From NCBI GenBank assembly GCA_964546375.1, contig CAZJJO010000020.1, positions 1 to 27,325 of the forward strand: 27,325 nucleotides of DNA, written 5' to 3'. Under the pieces are notes generated by a model that worked only from the letters and a program-made list of their open reading frames with translations, did not search any database and was not told where the DNA came from. The stretch is from CAYVFM01 sp964546375. Lineage in GTDB: Bacteria; Gemmatimonadota; Gemmatimonadetes; Palauibacterales; Palauibacteraceae. Within the stretch, counting starts at the first letter, position 1, and each line of letters opens with the position of its first letter. The translations under genes and the position numbers were made by a program. This document shows positions 1-8,487 of the stretch, piece after piece.

Positions 1-1179
1 CATCAGGTCGGTGGGGGCGTTGCGGACGTGGAGGGGGACCTCGGCCGCCGGCGTCTCGCGGGCGGCCTTCCGGGCCCGGGAGAAGGCCTCGTAGATGCGG
101 TTGGACTTGGGCGCCACGGCCAGGTAGACGGTCGCCTCGGCCAGGGCCAGGTCGCCCTCCGGCGAGCCCAGGAAGTGGTAGGCGTCCCGGGCGGCCAGCG
201 CGACCCGGACCGCGTTCGGGTCGGCCAGCCCGACGTCCTCCGAGGCCATCCGCACCAGCCGCCGGGCCAGGTACAGGGGATCCTCCCCCGCCTCCAGCAT
301 CCGGGCCAGCCAGTAGAGCGCCGCGTCGGCGTCCGATCCCCGGACGGCCTTGTGGAGGGCGGAGACGAGGTTGTAGTGGCCCTCGCCCGACTTGTCGTAG
401 CGGGCGAAGCGGCGCTGGAGCGCCTGCTCGATCTCCTCCAGCCCGATCGTGCCCCCCTCGCCGGCCAGCTCGGCCGCCGTCTCCAGGGCGTTCAGCGCCC
501 GTCGGGCGTCGCCGTCGGCCGCCTCGGCCAGCTTCGACAGCGCCTCGTCGTCGGCCGCCAGGCCCCGGTCCCCGAGCCCGCGCTCCCCGTCCGCCAGCGC
601 CCGCCGGCAGAGCCCCTCCATCTCCTCCGGCGAGAGCGGCTCCAGGGTGAAGACCCGGGAGCGGCTGAGCAGCGGCCCCACGACCTCGAAGCTGGGGTTC
701 TCGGTGGTGGCCCCGATGAGCGTGATCGTCCCCTGCTCGACGTGGGGGAGGAAGGCGTCCTGCTGGGCCTTGTTGAAACGGTGGATCTCGTCGACGAAGA
801 GGATGGTGTCGCGGCCGGTGGCCCGCCGGCGCTCCTCGGCCTGTCCGATGAGCTCCCGCACCCGCCCGATCCCCTCGGTCACCGCGCTGAAGGGCTCGAA
901 GGCGGCGTCGGTCTCGCGGGCGATGATGCCCGCCAGGGTGGTCTTCCCGCAGCCGGGCGGCCCCCAGAAGATGAGGCTGGGCACCCGGTCGTGGGCGATC
1001 AGCTCGCGCAGCGGCCCGCCCTCGCCCACCACCTCCTCCTGGCCGACGAACTCCTCCAGGGTCCGGGGCCGCATGCGGGCGGCCAGGGGCGCGCCCTCGC
1101 CGGCGTCCGATCCCAGCGGGTCGTCGTCCCCGGCCGCCCGGCCGGCGTCGGGCCCGAAGAGGCTCGGCTCCTCAGCCAT
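1..1179 (-). CDS. rarA: Replication-associated recombination protein A (RarA/MgsA AAA+ ATPase), 3' end cut off
   Basis: RarA is a clamp-loader-like AAA+ ATPase that acts at stalled replication forks. The visible 393 residues have an N-terminal DLFGP-like segment (PSLFGP, 5-10), the RP-x-TLEEFVGQ segment (38-46), Walker A GPPGCGKT (73-80), Walker B FVDEIHRFN (128-136) and the sensor-1 stretch GATTENPSFE (156-165). The C-terminal tetramerisation region is also partly present (SALHKAVRGSDADAALYWLARM). The family is about 430-450 residues, so some 40-50 residues lie beyond the window start. The ATG overlaps the end of cca by 8 bases, so the two are probably co-transcribed. No strong Shine-Dalgarno sequence is visible. 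Identity is secure from the motif set. Confidence 0.95.
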   Translation of the reverse strand, partial: MAEEPSLFGPDAGRAAGDDDPLGSDAGEGAPLAARMRPRTLEEFVGQEEVVGEGGPLRELIAHDRVPSLIFWGPPGCGKTTLAGIIARETDAAFEPFSAVTEGIGRVRELIGQAEERRRATGRDTILFVDEIHRFNKAQQDAFLPHVEQGTITLIGATTENPSFEVVGPLLSRSRVFTLEPLSPEEMEGLCRRALADGERGLGDRGLAADDEALSKLAEAADGDARRALNALETAAELAGEGGTIGLEEIEQALQRRFARYDKSGEGHYNLVSALHKAVRGSDADAALYWLARMLEAGEDPLYLARRLVRMASEDVGLADPNAVRVALAARDAYHFLGSPEGDLALAEATVYLAVAPKSNRIYEAFSRARKAARETPAAEVPLHVRNAPTDLM

Positions 1180-2605
1180 CGGACGGGGCGCCCCCCGGTC
1201 CGCCGGGCCCGGCGGGCCCGTCGGCGGGACCCGGCCCGGAGGCGCCCGGCCGGCCGTCGCCGTCCAGGCCCGCCTCCAGCGCCTCCTCCAGGTCCGGCCC
1301 GGCCGGGCCCTCCAGCACCCCGGCGTCCACCAGCTCCTCGACCAGCCGCATCAGCTCCTCGCGGTTGTTGAGGTCCGGGTTCTCGAGCACCTGGGCGTGG
1401 AGCTCCCGCAGCAGGAGGCCGACCTTCGGCCCCTCCTCGACGCCCGCCTCCATCAGGTCGTGGCCGCTCACCGCCAGGTCGGTGACGTCCAGGGGCGGTC
1501 CGGCCAGCAGCTGCTCGTGGACCCGGCGCCAGACGTGCACCAGCATCCGGGCGCGCTCGCCGGCGGCGGTGACCCGCGCGCCGGCCACGTGGAGGCGGAA
1601 CAGGTCCCGGACCAGCGCCTCGCCCACCTCCGAGAGCCAGGCCCGGATCCGGGCGTCCGAGTCCATGGGCGAGGGGAGCGTCTCGTAGTGGCGCAGGAGG
1701 CCGAGGACCCGCTCGGTGGCCTCGTTGGAGAACTTGAGCCGCTCGAGGATCGCGCCGGCCCGGCCGGTCCGCTCCCCGGCGTCCTCCCCCACCGGCACCA
1801 GCCAGCGCGCCAGGCGCACCCGGTCCCGGGTCCGGGCCACCGCGTCCACCGCGCCCAGGTCCAGCTCCCAGCGGGGGTCCGACTCGGCCACCCGGTGGAC
1901 CTCCGGGTACCACACCTCCAGCACGCCGAAGCGGTGGTAGAGCCGGAGCGCGTCGGAGGGCTCGGCGTCGGCCAGCACCTTCGTCAGCTCCTCGCGGATC
2001 CGCTCGGCCGACAGCTCGTCGGTCCGCGGGGCCGCCGCCTCCAGCGCCTCGCGGGTCGCCGGCTCGATCTCCATCCGGTAGCGGCCGGCGAAGCGCAGGC
2101 CCCTCAGCACCCGCAGGTAGTCCTCGGCGAAGCGGGTGGACGGATCGCCCACCGCCCGGAGGACGCTCCGCTCGAGGTCCTCCCGGCCGCCGAACGGGTC
2201 GCGCAGCTCGCCGTCGGCCGGGCGCCAGGCGAGCGCGTTGATGGTGAAGTCGCGCCGGGACAGGTCCTCCTCCAGCTCGTCGGCGAACTCCACCACCGCG
2301 TGGCGGCCGTCGGTCTCGACGTCCCGCCGGAAGGTGGTGACCTCGTACATCACGTCGTCCGACGACAGCACCCCCACCGTGCCGTGCTCGATCCCGATGG
2401 GGATCGTCCGCCGGAAGATCCGGCGCACCTCCTCCGGCCGGGCGTCGGTGGCCAGGTCCCAGTCGGCGCGGCCCCGGCCCAGCAGCTCGTCCCGGACCGC
2501 CCCGCCCACCGCCCAGGCCTGGTGGCCGGCCTCCTCCAGCGTCCGGGCGACCTCGCGCAGGCCGTCGGGCGGGGAGAGCTCGACGGTCTCGGGCTCGCCG
2601 CTCAC
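1172..2605 (-). CDS. cca: CCA tRNA nucleotidyltransferase / poly(A) polymerase family (class II)
   Basis: This 477-residue enzyme would add or repair the 3' CCA end of tRNAs. The head domain shows GGAVRD (34-39), the metal-binding DxD pair in ADWDLATDA (Asp48, Asp50), RRDFTINALA (117-126) and DPFGG (136-140). The tRNA/nucleotide-binding region shows FAEDYLRVLRGLRFAGR (159-175) and an ERIREEL motif. The start is GTG. The last 45 or so residues are a Gly/Pro/Ala-rich tail without family similarity. Bacterial class II enzymes include CCA-adding, CC-adding, A-adding and poly(A) polymerase types that are hard to separate by eye. With no second copy in view, a CCA-adding enzyme is the simplest reading. 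It follows the SDR gene by 67 bases. Confidence 0.88.
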   Translation of the reverse strand: MSGEPETVELSPPDGLREVARTLEEAGHQAWAVGGAVRDELLGRGRADWDLATDARPEEVRRIFRRTIPIGIEHGTVGVLSSDDVMYEVTTFRRDVETDGRHAVVEFADELEEDLSRRDFTINALAWRPADGELRDPFGGREDLERSVLRAVGDPSTRFAEDYLRVLRGLRFAGRYRMEIEPATREALEAAAPRTDELSAERIREELTKVLADAEPSDALRLYHRFGVLEVWYPEVHRVAESDPRWELDLGAVDAVARTRDRVRLARWLVPVGEDAGERTGRAGAILERLKFSNEATERVLGLLRHYETLPSPMDSDARIRAWLSEVGEALVRDLFRLHVAGARVTAAGERARMLVHVWRRVHEQLLAGPPLDVTDLAVSGHDLMEAGVEEGPKVGLLLRELHAQVLENPDLNNREELMRLVEELVDAGVLEGPAGPDLEEALEAGLDGDGRPGASGPGPADGPAGPGGPGGAPSDG

Positions 2606-2672
2606 GGCCGCCCCCCCGCCCGGAGCCGACCGGCCGCCGAGAGGGCCGGGCGCCGGGGCCGGGGCGCCGCCC

Positions 2673-3512
2673 TCATCCGCACAGCACCGCCCCGCCGTTC
2701 ACGTTCAGCACCTCTCCGGTGACGTGACGGCCCAGGTCGGAAAGCAGGAAGCAGACGGGGCCGGCCACGTCGTCGGCGGTGGCCACCCGGCCGAGGGGGA
2801 TCTCCTCCAGGACCTCCTCGCGCCGCTCCGACCGGAGCACGGCCGCGCTCATGTCGGTGTCCACCCACCCCGGGGCCACGGCGTTCACGGTGACGCCGCG
2901 CCCGCCCAGCTCGCCGGCCAGCGACTTCGCCAGCGCGTGGATCCCGCCCTTGGTGGCCGCGTAGTGGGCGTGGCCCGGCTCGCCCCGCTGGCCCGCGGTG
3001 GAGCCCAGCAGCACCATCCTCCCGCCCGCCTCCATCCGGGCGGCGGCCTGGCGGGCGGTCAGGTAGACGGAGGTCAGGTTCACCTCCGTCATCTTCCGCC
3101 ACTCGGGCGGCGTGAGCCGCTCCAGGGGCCGGTCCTCCTCGTTCCAGATTCCGGCGCTGGCCACCAGCAGGTCGAGCCCGTCGAAGCGCTCGTCCAGCTC
3201 GGCGAACAGCCCCTCCACCTCCTCCTCGCGCGAGAGGTCGGCCGCCGCCTTCCACACGGCGGGATCGCCCTCGCCCGAGGCCGTGTCGCCGGGGGCGGTC
3301 CGCGCCAGCTCGCCGGCCTGGCGCAGGGTCTCGTCGGCCGCCTCGTGGTTCGATCGGTAGGCGAAGCCCACCCGGGCCCCGGCGGCGGCCAGCATCCGGA
3401 CGGTGGCCCGCCCGATGCCGCGCGAGCCGCCGGTGACCAGCGCGCGCCGCCCGGCCAGGCCGGGCAGCTCCAGCTTGCGGGGATCGTCCATGCCGTCGCT
3501 CCGTTCGTCCAC
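2673..3512 (-). CDS. SDR-family oxidoreductase (FabG-like)
   Basis: This 279-residue short-chain dehydrogenase/reductase carries the full classical signature. It has the Rossmann TGGSRGIG motif (27-34), the structural ASAG (118-121; usually NNAG), and the catalytic tetrad Asn145, Ser171, Tyr184 and Lys188 in YAATK. A cofactor/substrate loop VAPGWVDTD (212-220) follows. The GTG start is preferred over the ATG seven codons later because GGAGGAG lies six bases upstream of it. The ending GEVLNVNGG is typical of 3-oxoacyl-ACP reductase-like SDRs, but the substrate cannot be read from sequence. A longer stretch than usual (about residues 66-92) separates strands beta-3 and beta-4. An 84-base gap separates it from the gmhA-like gene. 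Confidence 0.9.
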   Translation of the reverse strand: MDERSDGMDDPRKLELPGLAGRRALVTGGSRGIGRATVRMLAAAGARVGFAYRSNHEAADETLRQAGELARTAPGDTASGEGDPAVWKAAADLSREEEVEGLFAELDERFDGLDLLVASAGIWNEEDRPLERLTPPEWRKMTEVNLTSVYLTARQAAARMEAGGRMVLLGSTAGQRGEPGHAHYAATKGGIHALAKSLAGELGGRGVTVNAVAPGWVDTDMSAAVLRSERREEVLEEIPLGRVATADDVAGPVCFLLSDLGRHVTGEVLNVNGGAVLCG

Positions 3513-3596
3513 GGTTCGCTCCTCCGGCGGTCCCGGGGGGACGGGCGCGGTCGCGGGCGGCGCCGCCCGACGCCGCTCCCGGCCGCCCCGGGGCGG

Positions 3597-4355
3597 TCAG
3601 CCCTCGGCGAAGATCCGGTCCACCCGGTCGGCCACCGCGTGCTCGATGGCCAGGTGCATCTCCTGGGCCCGCGCCACGTCGTCGGTGGGCACCACCAGGG
3701 CCAGGCTCACCTGCCCGGCCACCCGCCCCCCGTCGCCGGCCAGCAGGCCCACGCTCCGGAGGCTCATCTCGGTGGCGGTGCGGACGGCCCGGATCACGTT
3801 CTCCGACTCCCCGCTGGTGGAGTGGACCACCACCAGGTCGCCGGGTCGGGCCAGGGCCCGGAGCTGGCGGGCGAAGACCTCCTCGTAGGTGAAGTCGTTG
3901 GCGGCCGCGGTGGTGGCCGGGCCGCTGGCCGTCAGCGCCAAAGCCGGCAGGGGGTCGCGCTCGCGCCGGTAGCGGACCGCGTACTCCGCGGCCACGTGCT
4001 CCACGGTGGCGGCGCTGCCGCCGTTGCCGCAGAAGATCAGCTTGCCGCCGTCGCGCAGCGTGCCCTCGACCCACCGGGCGTAGCGCGCCGTCGCGTCCTC
4101 CAGCGACGTCGCCGTCCGGGACGCCAGCCCGGCCAGCCCCTCGAGGGCCGGCGCCAGCAGCCGCTCGTCCCCGGGTTCGTCCCCGGGACCGGACGGGCCG
4201 TCGGGGACGCCCTCGTCCGACCCGTCGGCGTCCTCCGCGCCCCCGGGCCCCGGCGCCTCCCCGCCGCCCTCCACGGGCAGGTCGGCCCCGCCCTCGCCCC
4301 GGTCGAAGGCGGGGCGGGTCGGATCCCAGCCGTCGAGCCCGTCGTCGTCGCTCAT
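3597..4355 (-). CDS. gmhA: SIS-domain phosphoheptose isomerase-like protein (GmhA/DiaA family) with acidic N-terminal extension
   Basis: GmhA converts sedoheptulose 7-phosphate to D-glycero-heptose 7-phosphate for LPS or S-layer heptose synthesis; DiaA is a DnaA-binding relative. The 252 residues contain the phosphosugar loop CGNGGSAA (109-116), HVAAEYAVRY with Glu124, NDFTYEEVFARQL (153-165), HSTSGES (178-184) and the C-terminal QEMHLAIEH (231-239), which supplies the family's catalytic His region. Residues 1-65 are an acidic Gly/Pro/Asp-rich extension absent from ordinary GmhA (about 190 residues). The ATG at 4355 is chosen because GGGAGGT precedes it by five bases and it forms an ATGA overlap with the PHP gene. 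Keeping Glu124 and both His residues favours an isomerase over DiaA, but the substrate is inferred. Confidence 0.82.
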   Translation of the reverse strand: MSDDDGLDGWDPTRPAFDRGEGGADLPVEGGGEAPGPGGAEDADGSDEGVPDGPSGPGDEPGDERLLAPALEGLAGLASRTATSLEDATARYARWVEGTLRDGGKLIFCGNGGSAATVEHVAAEYAVRYRRERDPLPALALTASGPATTAAANDFTYEEVFARQLRALARPGDLVVVHSTSGESENVIRAVRTATEMSLRSVGLLAGDGGRVAGQVSLALVVPTDDVARAQEMHLAIEHAVADRVDRIFAEG

Positions 4356-5173
4356 CGCGTACCTCCCGTGCGTCGCTCGCTCGCTCCCCCCGGCCGGGCT
4401 CCTCCGGCCGGCAGGTCCACCCGGGGCGCCGGGGCGGTCGGCTCGCCGTCCAGCACGGCCCCGGGGTTCTCCCACAGCAGACGCCGCGCCGCCGCCGGAT
4501 CGGCCGCGGCCAGCGGCGCCCGGACCTCCTCCAGCCCGTCGGTCCGCGGCGGGCGGGCATGATGGTCCGAGGCCACCAGGTCGACCAGCCCGTCGGCCAG
4601 CAGGCGCCGGGCCGTCCGCCCGGGTCCCGGCCCGTAGCTGCCCAGCAGGCTGCCGGCGTTCACGGCCGTCAGGGCGCCGGCCTCGCGGACGCGGCGGACC
4701 CAACCGCGGGGATCGTCGGCGCCCCGATAGCGCTCGGGATGGGCCAGGACCGGCACCCGGCCGGCCTCCAGGAGGGCGGCCATCGGCGCCGCCGGATCGC
4801 CGGACGGCAGGGAGAGCAGGTCGTACTCCACCAGCACGTGGCCGCCCTCGCCCAGCCAGAGCCCACGGTCGTCGGGGTCGACCGGGGCGCCGTCCAGCCG
4901 GACCTCGAACGCCAGCCGCAGCTCGAGCCCCGGCAGCTCGTCCCGGACGGCCGACCGGAGCTCCCGGTAGGCCCGCTCGGCCCGACGCCGGTAGCGGCCC
5001 CCGGCCCGGCCGGCCGGCAGGTGGGGGGTGGCGGCCACCCGGCGGACGCCGGCCTCCAGCCCGCGGCCGAGCCAGCGCAGCGCCGTCGCCAGGTCGGGGG
5101 CACCGTCGTCCACCCCCGGCACCCAGTGGCCGTGGACGTCGGCCAGTTGCGAGGGTCCCTCGGCCGGGCTCAC
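4352..5173 (-). CDS. PHP-domain phosphoesterase of the CpsB/CapC (YwqE) tyrosine-phosphatase family
   Basis: The 273 residues have the metal-ligand motifs of CpsB/YwqE-type PHP phosphatases: DVHGHWVPGVDDG (12-24), AATPH (47-51), Glu90 in the LRLAFEVR strand, AHPERY (144-149) and ASDHHARPP (201-209). In Gram-positive bacteria these enzymes dephosphorylate the tyrosine kinase that controls capsule chain length. A role in surface polysaccharide regulation, or as a sugar-phosphate phosphatase, is possible here. The GTG start overlaps the upstream stop as GTGA, and its own stop overlaps the gmhA-like start as ATGA, so the three genes are translationally coupled. The last 30 or so residues are Pro/Gly-rich and unconserved in appearance. 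No partner tyrosine kinase is present in the window. Confidence 0.83.
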   Translation of the reverse strand: MSPAEGPSQLADVHGHWVPGVDDGAPDLATALRWLGRGLEAGVRRVAATPHLPAGRAGGRYRRRAERAYRELRSAVRDELPGLELRLAFEVRLDGAPVDPDDRGLWLGEGGHVLVEYDLLSLPSGDPAAPMAALLEAGRVPVLAHPERYRGADDPRGWVRRVREAGALTAVNAGSLLGSYGPGPGRTARRLLADGLVDLVASDHHARPPRTDGLEEVRAPLAAADPAAARRLLWENPGAVLDGEPTAPAPRVDLPAGGARPGGASERRTGGTR

Positions 5174-5664
5174 GCGTCCCCGTCCCCGCCCCGCCCCAGC
5201 AGGCGGCCGATGCGGCCCCGGAGGCCGGAGCGGTCGGCCAGCCCCTCCAGGTCCTCGTCCCGCTCGGCCGCCGCCTCGAAGGCCCAGGTCAGGCAGGCGT
5301 CGGCGGCCAGCAGGCGGACCGCTGCCTCCCGGTCCTGCGGGGCGTCGCCCACGCGGTCCAGCTCGCGGACCGCGAGCCAGGCCAGCGTGTCCGGCACCGA
5401 CCCGGGGTCGGGCAGGGGCTCGGGGGCCGGCCGGTCGGGCTCGATCCCGGCGGGCATCCCCCCCGGGCCGGGGTCCGGGGCCGGGTCGCCGGCGTCGTCG
5501 TCAGCGCCGTCGTCGCCGGCGCCCGACCCGGCCGCATCGGCGGCCTCCAGGGCCTCGAGGCCGCGCCGGGCGACCTCCCGGACGGCCTCGGCCAGCTCCG
5601 GCGGCACCTCCTCCAGCCGGGGCTCCAGCCACGACAGGACCGCCTCCCCGGCTCCGGGCGCCAC
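5170..5664 (-). CDS. Hypothetical protein between alaS and the PHP phosphatase gene
   Basis: I do not recognise this 164-residue protein. Residues 1-45 look alpha-helical (SWLEPRLEEVPPELAEAVRE). Residues about 48-100 are a low-complexity linker rich in Asp, Gly and Pro. Residues 100-164 are again helical and end with a basic RGRIGRLLGR segment followed by an acidic tail. It has no signal peptide or membrane segment. The GTG start lies only 8 bases after the alaS stop and its stop overlaps the next start as GTGA, so it is almost certainly read in the same transcript. The reading frame is open well upstream through alaS, so the start is chosen by position; no strong ribosome binding site precedes it. 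Function unknown. Confidence 0.68.
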   Translation of the reverse strand: MAPGAGEAVLSWLEPRLEEVPPELAEAVREVARRGLEALEAADAAGSGAGDDGADDDAGDPAPDPGPGGMPAGIEPDRPAPEPLPDPGSVPDTLAWLAVRELDRVGDAPQDREAAVRLLAADACLTWAFEAAAERDEDLEGLADRSGLRGRIGRLLGRGGDGDA

Positions 5665-5672
5665 GGCGGGGC

Positions 5673-8318
5673 TCAGGAGCCGTCCAGGGCCTCGGCCACC
5701 CGGCGGCGGGCGGCCTCGAGCCCCTCGTCCACCGGCCCGTCGTCGCCCACGCCGCCCTGGGCGAAGTGGGGGCGGCCGCCGCCGCCCGACCCGGTGGCGC
5801 CGCTGGCCTCCCGGACCAGGTCGCCGGCCTCCACGCCCCGGCCGATCCAGTCGTCGGTCACCACCGAGAGGAAGGCCTCCCTGTCCTCGTCGGGCACGGA
5901 GACGTGCACCAGCGCGGCGCCCGATCCCAGGGCGTCCCGCAGGCGGTCGCCGAAGGCGGCCAGGTCGCTCCCGCCGGGCAGCTCCACGTCCGAGCGGACC
6001 AGCAGGCGGCCCCGGCCGTCCAGCTCCTCGGCCGACGCCGCCAGCTCGGCGGCCAGGTCGCCGGCCGTCTCCCGCCGCTCGGCCTCGAGCCGCTCCTGGA
6101 GCCGGTCGAGCTCCTCCCGCAGCTTCGCGGCCCGCTCGACCACGTCGTTCCGGGGCGCCCCCAGCTCGTCGGCCACCGCGGCCAGCCGCTCCTCCATCGT
6201 CCGCATCCGGTCGTAGGCCTCCGGGCCGGTCACCGCCTCGATCCGGCGGATGCCCGCGGCGACGCCGGTCTCGCCGACGATCCTGAACAGGCCGATCTGG
6301 CCGGTGCTCTGGACGTGGGTGCCGCCGCACAGCTCCATGCTCACGCCCGGGACGCTGACCACGCGGACCACGTCGCCGTACTTCTCGCCGAACAGCGCGA
6401 TGGCGCCGGCGTCCAGGGCCTCGCGGTAGTCCCGGTGCTCCCGCTCGACGGGCAGGTCGCTCCAGACCGACTCGTTCACCCGGCGCTCGATGCGCTCCCG
6501 CTGCTCGGCGTCCAGGGGGCCGCGGTGGCTGAAGTCGAAGCGCAGGCGGTCGGGGGCCACCAGCGAGCCGGCCTGCTGGACGTGATCGCCCAGCTCCTCG
6601 CGCAGGGCGGCGTGCAGCAGGTGGGTGGCCGTGTGGTTGCGCTCCGCCCCGCGGCGGGCCGCCTCGTCCACCTCGGCCTCGACCGGCCCCGGCGATTCCG
6701 GCGGGTCGCCCTCGACGGGCCGGCCCGCCACCACCGTCTGGCCGCGCTCGTTCTCGACCACCTCCCGGACCTCCACCTCCCAGCCCTCGCCGCGGATCCG
6801 GCCCCGGTCGGCGACCTGGCCGCCCGATTCGGCGTAGAAGGGGTTCTCGCGGAGGATGAACGCCCGGGTGCCGTCGGTCCGGCCCGAGGCCAGCACCGGG
6901 GTCTCCACCCGGAGGCGGTCGTAGCCGACCCACTCCTGCTCGTCCTCGGCCGCCAGGGCCGCCAGGGAGGGGCCGTCGGACCCGTCCCCGCCGGCCTCGC
7001 GGTCCCGCCGCGAGCGGGCCCGCTGCTCCTCGAGGGCCTCGCGGAAGCCCTCGGCGTCCACGTCGTAGCCCCGCTCCTCGGCCATCAGCTCGGTCAGGTC
7101 GAGCGGGAAGCCGTAGGTGTCGTAGAGCCGGAAGGCGTCGCGGCCGGAGATCGTGCCCGAGCCCCCCTCCGGCGCGATCTCCTCGAACCGGCGCATCCCC
7201 TCGTCGATGGTCTCCAGGAACCGCTCCTCCTCCGAGCGGGTGGTGCCCACCAGGTGCTCGCGCCGGGCGGCCAGCTCGGGGTAGGCCCCCGACATGGTGT
7301 CGGCCACCACGCCCACGAGCCGGTGGAGCGTCGGCTCGCGGCGGCCCAGCAGCCAGGCGTAGCGGCCGGCCCGCCGCAGGATCCGGCGCAGGACGTAGCC
7401 GCGCCCCTCGCTGGAGGGGAAGACGCCGTCGGCCAGCAGGAACGCCACCGCCCGCGCGTGGTCGGCCAGCACGCGGAACGGGAGCCCCTCGTCCCAGCGC
7501 TCGGGATCGTCGGGATAGGTGCCGCCCACCGCCTCCTCGGCCTCGCGGATCAGCGGCTCGAACAGGTCAATGTGGTAGTTGGTCCGCTTGCCCTGGAGGA
7601 TGGCGGACAGCCGCTCCAGGCCGGCGCCGGTGTCGATGGAGGGGGCGGGCAGGGGACGGTCCTCGCCGCTCTCGTCGCGGTCGTACTGCATGAAGACCAG
7701 GTTCCAGATCTCCATGAACCGGTCGGCCTCGCCCAGCCGCAGGAACTCCTCCGGCTCCAGGTCGTCGGTGGCGTCGGCGGGCCGGAGGTCGTAGTGCAGC
7801 TCCGAGCACGGGCCGCACGGGCCGGTGTCGCCCATCTGCCAGAAGTTCTCCGCGTCGCCCAGCGTCATCACGCGGCCCGGGGGGATGTCGGAGTGCTCGA
7901 GCCACAGCTCGCGGGCCTCGTCGTCGCTGTGGTGGACGCTGGCCCACACCCGGTCCGGGTCCAGGCCCAGCTCGCCGGTGACGAACTCCCAGGCGTAGGC
8001 GATGGCCTCCGCCTTGAAGTAGTCGCCGAACGAGAAGTTGCCGAGCATCTCGAAGAAGGTGTGGTGCCGGGCGGTCCGGCCCACCTCCTCCAGGTCGTTG
8101 TGCTTGCCGCTGACCCGCAGGCACTTCTGGAAGGTCACGGCCCGGTCCGCCGGGGGCTCGGCCTCGCCCTGGAAGGCCCGCTTGAACGGGACCATCCCCG
8201 CGTTGGTGAACATCAGGGTGGGGTCGTCCCGGGGGACGAGAGGGCCCGAGGGAAGGTGCTCGTGGCCCCGCTCCTCGAAGTAGTCCACGAAGCGGGAACG
8301 GATCTCCGCCGTCTTCAT
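5673..8318 (-). CDS. alaS: Alanine--tRNA ligase
   Basis: This full-length class II synthetase of 881 residues charges tRNA-Ala. It begins with the typical MKTAEIRSRFVDYFEERGH. Class II motif regions are present (LMFTNAGMVPFKRAF; HHTFFEMLGNFSFGDYFK; SIDTGAGLERL). The editing domain carries the zinc ligands NHTATHLLH near residue 560 and CGGTH near residue 662. The C-terminal DHHA1-like domain ends with the glycine-rich GSGGGGRPHFAQGG. The ATG is the natural family start, though an open frame continues upstream. A GAGAG sequence upstream is a weak ribosome binding site. It lies 169 bases downstream of recX in the common recA-recX-alaS order, and 8 bases before the small unknown gene. All key residues are intact. 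Confidence 0.98.
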   Translation of the reverse strand: MKTAEIRSRFVDYFEERGHEHLPSGPLVPRDDPTLMFTNAGMVPFKRAFQGEAEPPADRAVTFQKCLRVSGKHNDLEEVGRTARHHTFFEMLGNFSFGDYFKAEAIAYAWEFVTGELGLDPDRVWASVHHSDDEARELWLEHSDIPPGRVMTLGDAENFWQMGDTGPCGPCSELHYDLRPADATDDLEPEEFLRLGEADRFMEIWNLVFMQYDRDESGEDRPLPAPSIDTGAGLERLSAILQGKRTNYHIDLFEPLIREAEEAVGGTYPDDPERWDEGLPFRVLADHARAVAFLLADGVFPSSEGRGYVLRRILRRAGRYAWLLGRREPTLHRLVGVVADTMSGAYPELAARREHLVGTTRSEEERFLETIDEGMRRFEEIAPEGGSGTISGRDAFRLYDTYGFPLDLTELMAEERGYDVDAEGFREALEEQRARSRRDREAGGDGSDGPSLAALAAEDEQEWVGYDRLRVETPVLASGRTDGTRAFILRENPFYAESGGQVADRGRIRGEGWEVEVREVVENERGQTVVAGRPVEGDPPESPGPVEAEVDEAARRGAERNHTATHLLHAALREELGDHVQQAGSLVAPDRLRFDFSHRGPLDAEQRERIERRVNESVWSDLPVEREHRDYREALDAGAIALFGEKYGDVVRVVSVPGVSMELCGGTHVQSTGQIGLFRIVGETGVAAGIRRIEAVTGPEAYDRMRTMEERLAAVADELGAPRNDVVERAAKLREELDRLQERLEAERRETAGDLAAELAASAEELDGRGRLLVRSDVELPGGSDLAAFGDRLRDALGSGAALVHVSVPDEDREAFLSVVTDDWIGRGVEAGDLVREASGATGSGGGGRPHFAQGGVGDDGPVDEGLEAARRRVAEALDGS

Positions 8319-8404
8319 GCGCGCTCTCGGATCGGGATGGACACGCTCGCGTCGAGGGCCCCGGCCGGGCGGGCTCGTCCGGCGGGCCGCCGGTCGATCG
8401 AACG

Positions 8405-8433
8405 CATACACCGGCGGGGCTCCGGCGTGTCCA
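8405..8433 (-). promoter_or_regulatory. Weak candidate promoter for alaS
   Basis: In the 169-base recX-alaS gap the minus strand reads TGGACA, 17 bases, TGTATG. The -35 element is close to TTGACA but the -10 element matches TATAAT at only three positions. The spacer contains a GC-rich inverted repeat (ACGCCGG / CCGGTGT). It would give an alaS leader of about 80 bases. It could be coincidence, with alaS simply read through from recA-recX. Confidence 0.3.
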
Positions 8434-8487
8434 CGGTGCGCGGGGCGCGGCGGCGCGGGCAAGGGCCCGGGCGGCCGGCCCCGACGG

